From: an uncultured Aquimarina sp.
GTDB lineage: Bacteria; Bacteroidota; Bacteroidia; Flavobacteriales; Flavobacteriaceae
Reading direction: 5' to 3'
Assembly: GCA_947498765.1 (NCBI GenBank)
Contig: CANMLG010000024.1
Location: forward strand, 62,001 to 126,000
DNA: 64,000 bases
Part shown: positions 60,601-64,000 of the stretch, piece by piece
Numbering within the stretch: position 1 is the first letter of the stretch
How the letters are laid out: each line of letters opens with the position of its first letter
Made by a program: the position numbers and the translations under genes
The notes under the pieces: generated by a model
What the model was told of the DNA's origin: nothing
Database searches by the model: none
Seen by the model: the letters and a program-made list of their open reading frames with translations, nothing else

Positions 60601-60916
60601 TTGCCTCTGATGATTCTAAGTCCCCTGGAACAATTGCAAATTTACCGGGTGTCTCTGGCAATTCACCATAAGCAGCTTCTGGCTCATCTAAATGCAGCCC
60701 TGCTTTTTGTTTAGCCTTATCAGGTCCATGACATGCATAACATTTATCTGATAATATAGGTTTAACATGTACATTAAAGTCTAACTTATCAGGTAAAGCC
60801 TCATAATCTTCAGCAATACTATCTGGTATATTAGGACCACATGAAACTTGTAGTAAAATCCCAAGGATTATACTTAAGTAGTAACAATTATTTTTTAAAG
60901 AATTTCTCATATTCAT
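57650..60916 (-). CDS. PSCyt1-DUF1549-LamG-DUF1553 lipoprotein (planctomycete-type)
   Basis: '[26 protein letters not shown]', '[31 protein letters not shown]', '[13 protein letters not shown]', LamG-like central region, '[40 protein letters not shown]'. Confidence 0.93.
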   Translation of the reverse strand: [1088 protein letters not shown]

Positions 60917-60997
60917 TCACAAATACAATAGAATGGATTATACACTTTATCGTTTTCGTAAAAATAGATCATTCTTCTATTATTTTTCCAAAATCTA

Positions 60998-61039
60998 TAT
61001 AGACTACATATAGACTATAACTAAATTTTATATAGATTA
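60998..61039. promoter_or_regulatory. Three phased direct repeats TATAGAYTA in a divergent promoter region
   Basis: TATAGACTA at 60998 and 61009, TATAGATTA at 61031; spacings 11 and 22 bp. Confidence 0.6.
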
Positions 61040-61102
61040 TAAGTCAAATAATATAATAAAACCATTGTATTTGCTAAGTTTACAGCATAAAATATAATAA
61101 CT

Positions 61103-62725
61103 ATGAGTTTTTTTTATAGATTTTCAATCTTAATAACAACTATCTTTTTTTCTACAAATGTCTATAGGTTAAATGCTCAGGAAAGGCCTATTTCGGATAT
61201 TTCATTTCCTCAAAAAAAGAAACATATTGAACAGTTAACACAAAATGACAGTTCCTACATTAAATGGGAACAAAAATTAGTTTCCCATACTATAACTAAT
61301 GATACTATTGCCCAAATAAAAGCACTCAATAAATTAGGAGAATTATATTGTAACCGCATTAACTATGAAAAATCATATGATAGTTATTGGAAAGCTCTGT
61401 TGTTAGCCGAAAAAACAAACAATTTAGCCAACATGGCAACTAGTTATACTGGTATTGGTATTTTATATAGTTTATACAATAGACGAGGAGAAGCTTTAAA
61501 ATATTATTTAAAATCCCTAGAGATTAATAAAAGCCTTGTAAACGACAATAAATTAACATCTGATATCCTCATCAAAAATTATTTACCACTAGCAACCCAC
61601 TATTTTTACGAAAATGATCCGAATACAATGTTATTTTATTTGGAAACTACTGATAAGGTGATTACACCGGATAACCCACTAGTACATTATGTAAAAGCGC
61701 ACTATGGATATTTATCTCTGTTAAAAAAAGAATATCATAAGTCATTACAACAATTACTTCCTATAGTAAATTACCTACTTGATGAAAATCCAAGCTATTT
61801 GGTTGTTTTGTATGCTATGATTGGTGATAACTTCTATAGCTTAAAGAATTATAATAAAGCTATTGAATATTACAATAAGTCCAATTCCATCGGTTATCAA
61901 TATAAAAGTCACCTTAATTTTTTACCTGACACATTTAGAAAAATTTCAGAAGTATATCATAATTTAGATAAAGAAGCTAAGGCTTTAAAAAATTTAGTAA
62001 TCTCTCATGAAATTAATCAATATTTATATAGTAGCAGAAGTCCTAATAATGAATACTTATTAGAAATTAAAGATCAATTCATGTTGGAGAAAGAGCGACT
62101 AGATAAACTTGCTGCTAACCAAAAGCTAGAACAGTTATTGCATACCGAATCCTTATGGAGATTACGTTACATTATTATACTAATCAGTGCAATTTTATTA
62201 GTTGGTCTTGGTATATGGATTTATAGATATACTACCACTAAACTTAGAAACGAAAAGAAAATGCTACTTCAAAAAAAAGAATTAGAAACTAAAAAATCAG
62301 CAGAAATTTTAGAAATTAAAAATAAAGAGCTTACCGAATCCACATTACGTTTAATGGCCAAAGATGAATTATTAAATGATGTAAAAGCCAATTTAAAAAA
62401 GATAAGTGATACCCCTAGTCCTAGTAACATAAAAAAGTTGATAAAAACCATTACCATAAATTCAAAAGAAAATTGGGAAGAGTTTGAGAGTAGGTTTACT
62501 ATGGTTAATGAAGGCTTTTACAGTCGAATAAAAGAAAAATTCCCTCATTTAAGTCAATATGATTTAAAAGTTTGTGCCCTAATAAAACTAGGCTTTACTG
62601 GTAAAGAAATGGCAAAAGTTATGGGGATTTCATATGAAAGTGCTAATACCTCTCGTTACAGACTTAGAAAAAAAATCAACCTTGATAAAAATGTAAATCT
62701 AGTTGAATTTATTAATGATATATAA
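61103..62725 (+). CDS. TPR-containing membrane-anchored regulator with C-terminal LuxR-like HTH
   Basis: TPRs ('ATSYTGIGILYSLYNRRGEALKYYLKSLEINK'), TM 'YIIILISAILLVGLGIWIY', HTH 'LSQYDLKVCALIKLGFTGKEMAKVMGISYESANTSRYRLRKKI'. Confidence 0.85.
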   Translation: MSFFYRFSILITTIFFSTNVYRLNAQERPISDISFPQKKKHIEQLTQNDSSYIKWEQKLVSHTITNDTIAQIKALNKLGELYCNRINYEKSYDSYWKALLLAEKTNNLANMATSYTGIGILYSLYNRRGEALKYYLKSLEINKSLVNDNKLTSDILIKNYLPLATHYFYENDPNTMLFYLETTDKVITPDNPLVHYVKAHYGYLSLLKKEYHKSLQQLLPIVNYLLDENPSYLVVLYAMIGDNFYSLKNYNKAIEYYNKSNSIGYQYKSHLNFLPDTFRKISEVYHNLDKEAKALKNLVISHEINQYLYSSRSPNNEYLLEIKDQFMLEKERLDKLAANQKLEQLLHTESLWRLRYIIILISAILLVGLGIWIYRYTTTKLRNEKKMLLQKKELETKKSAEILEIKNKELTESTLRLMAKDELLNDVKANLKKISDTPSPSNIKKLIKTITINSKENWEEFESRFTMVNEGFYSRIKEKFPHLSQYDLKVCALIKLGFTGKEMAKVMGISYESANTSRYRLRKKINLDKNVNLVEFINDI

Positions 62726-62745
62726 AGCCACTTGTCTAAAAAAAT

Positions 62746-62780
62746 AGTACCCATTATTTCTATTTCAAAAAATGGATACT
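62746..62780. terminator. Weak hairpin between convergent genes
   Basis: AGTACCCATT ... AATGGATACT imperfect stem. Confidence 0.4.
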
Positions 62781-62789
62781 ACTTTAAAA

Positions 62790-64000
62790 TTACTCTTCTC
62801 GTAATGATTTCAAAGGGGCTACACTAGCCGCTTTATAGCTTTGAAAGCTTACTGTTAACAAAGTGATCATCAAAATTATTATACCCGCAATTATAAATAT
62901 ATACCACGGTAAATCTATATGAAAAGCAAAATTTTGTAACCATTTAGCGATTAAATACCAAGCTATAGGAGTAACTATAAAAAAGGCTATTAAAACAAGA
63001 TTTAAGAAATCTTTAGAAAGTAATATAACTAACTCAGTAGTTTTTGCTCCTAAGGCTTTCCTTACTCCAACTTCTTTTGTTCGTTTATTTGCTACCAAAG
63101 CAGCTAAAGCATATAATCCCATACAGGTAACTAACAAGGCTAACAACGTGAAAAAAGTAAGTATTTTTCCATCATTTTTATCCCGATTGTATTGCTCATT
63201 GTAAAAACTATCCCCAAAAAAATAATCAAAACTAGTTTTTTTAAAATGACTACTCCATACTTTTTTTGTTTCCAATACAAAATTGTCAATTCTATTTGTT
63301 GACAAGCTAATCGTAATATAATTAGTAGGTATCCATCCAATAGTTCCATTTAAAAGAAATATTACAGGCGTATAACCATTATTCAAACCTTGCTGATGCC
63401 AATTTTCAGTTACTCCTACAATAATGTGAGGAGTTGGTTGTTCTTCTAATAATACTTCTTTTCCTATAGCGTCTTTTGCATTATTAATTTCAAGTGATTT
63501 TAATGCGGCTTTATTAATAACTATTTTATGCTTTTCATCGCCAAAATTTTTATCAAAAAACCGACCTTCGATTAAATTTATTTTATAAGTATCTAAAAAG
63601 TAATAATCTACAGGTAACATTTTAAATAACCGATTTTTATCATCAGTTGCAGACTTTAATTTGTTTGCAGCAGCAATAGGGATATCCATACCTGGTATAG
63701 CACCTGATAAACTTACATTTTTAACATCATTTCTACTCTTTAATTCATTTGAAAAACTTTCCAATTTATGATTCATATTATCAGCCCCTACGGGGAATTT
63801 TAAAATCATTTTTTGATTAATATTCACCCCTAAGGGTTGTGTTTGCATAAATTTTATTTGTTTGTATATAGTTAAAGTTCCCATAATTAAAAATAAAGAC
63901 AAACCTAATTGAAGAACAACTAAAAAGCTTAAAGGTGATATCTTAGAAGTTCCAACCCTTAACTTTCCTTTGAGTAATAATACCGGTTTTAAAGATGATA
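62790..64000 (-). CDS. ABC transporter permease (FtsX/MacB type), truncated at the window edge
   Basis: 'NKRTKEVGVRKALGAKTTELVILLSKDFLNLV' FtsX motif; reading frame stays open upstream ('ISPLSFLVVLQLGLSLFLIMGTL') to the window end. Confidence 0.85.
   Translation of the reverse strand, partial: SSLKPVLLLKGKLRVGTSKISPLSFLVVLQLGLSLFLIMGTLTIYKQIKFMQTQPLGVNINQKMILKFPVGADNMNHKLESFSNELKSRNDVKNVSLSGAIPGMDIPIAAANKLKSATDDKNRLFKMLPVDYYFLDTYKINLIEGRFFDKNFGDEKHKIVINKAALKSLEINNAKDAIGKEVLLEEQPTPHIIVGVTENWHQQGLNNGYTPVIFLLNGTIGWIPTNYITISLSTNRIDNFVLETKKVWSSHFKKTSFDYFFGDSFYNEQYNRDKNDGKILTFFTLLALLVTCMGLYALAALVANKRTKEVGVRKALGAKTTELVILLSKDFLNLVLIAFFIVTPIAWYLIAKWLQNFAFHIDLPWYIFIIAGIIILMITLLTVSFQSYKAASVAPLKSLREE

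Noticed and set aside
53587-60916. Sulfatase PUL interpretation of the DUF1501/DUF1549 operon
   Set aside because: DUF1501 is sulfatase-fold-like but no C/S-x-P-x-R formylglycine motif and no SusCD pair are visible, so a classical sulfatase PUL is not supported.
1-64000. CRISPR array, prophage, rRNA/tRNA genes, intact IS
   Set aside because: Scanned by eye; no regularly spaced repeats, no phage structural genes, no transposase and no convincing cloverleaf sequence. A tRNAscan/CRISPRFinder run would be decisive.

Overview
This is an AT-rich chromosomal window that looks like a marine Flavobacteriia/Bacteroidetes genome: T9SS-type C-terminus, TamB next to TsaD, SusD-free carbohydrate genes, TAnnTTTG-like promoter. 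From left to right it contains: (1) a molybdenum-cofactor operon (HTH-only ModE, MobA, MoaD, MoaE, MoaC-MoaB fusion, MoaA) with a near-canonical ModE operator over its own promoter; (2) tamB, tsaD, rsmE, YceI and a Crp/Fnr regulator; (3) a secreted GH5 enzyme made of two almost identical tandem modules, and a divergent beta-helix lipoprotein; (4) a ~15 kb surface-polysaccharide locus (WbpP/TviC- and WbpO/TviB-like enzymes, Wzx, EpsG, five glycosyltransferases, two paralogous MBOAT O-acyltransferases with SGNH-like partners); (5) dnaK and a beta-propeller lipoprotein; (6) a 2-keto-3-deoxy-sugar-acid catabolic cluster (enolase-superfamily dehydratase, KDG kinase, KDPG aldolase, MFS); (7) an exported three-gene cluster of a TPR/MORN-variant protein with an intact and an apparently catalytically dead DUF3857/transglutaminase-like paralogue; (8) a GH16 lipoprotein next to a MITE-like imperfect palindrome; (9) a planctomycete-type PSCyt/DUF1549-DUF1553/DUF1501/NHL operon, divergent from a TPR-LuxR regulator across 11-bp-phased direct repeats; (10) a truncated FtsX/MacB-type permease. 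No rRNA, tRNA, CRISPR array, prophage or intact IS was recognised. All calls are from reading the sequence and the supplied translations; no database search was run.
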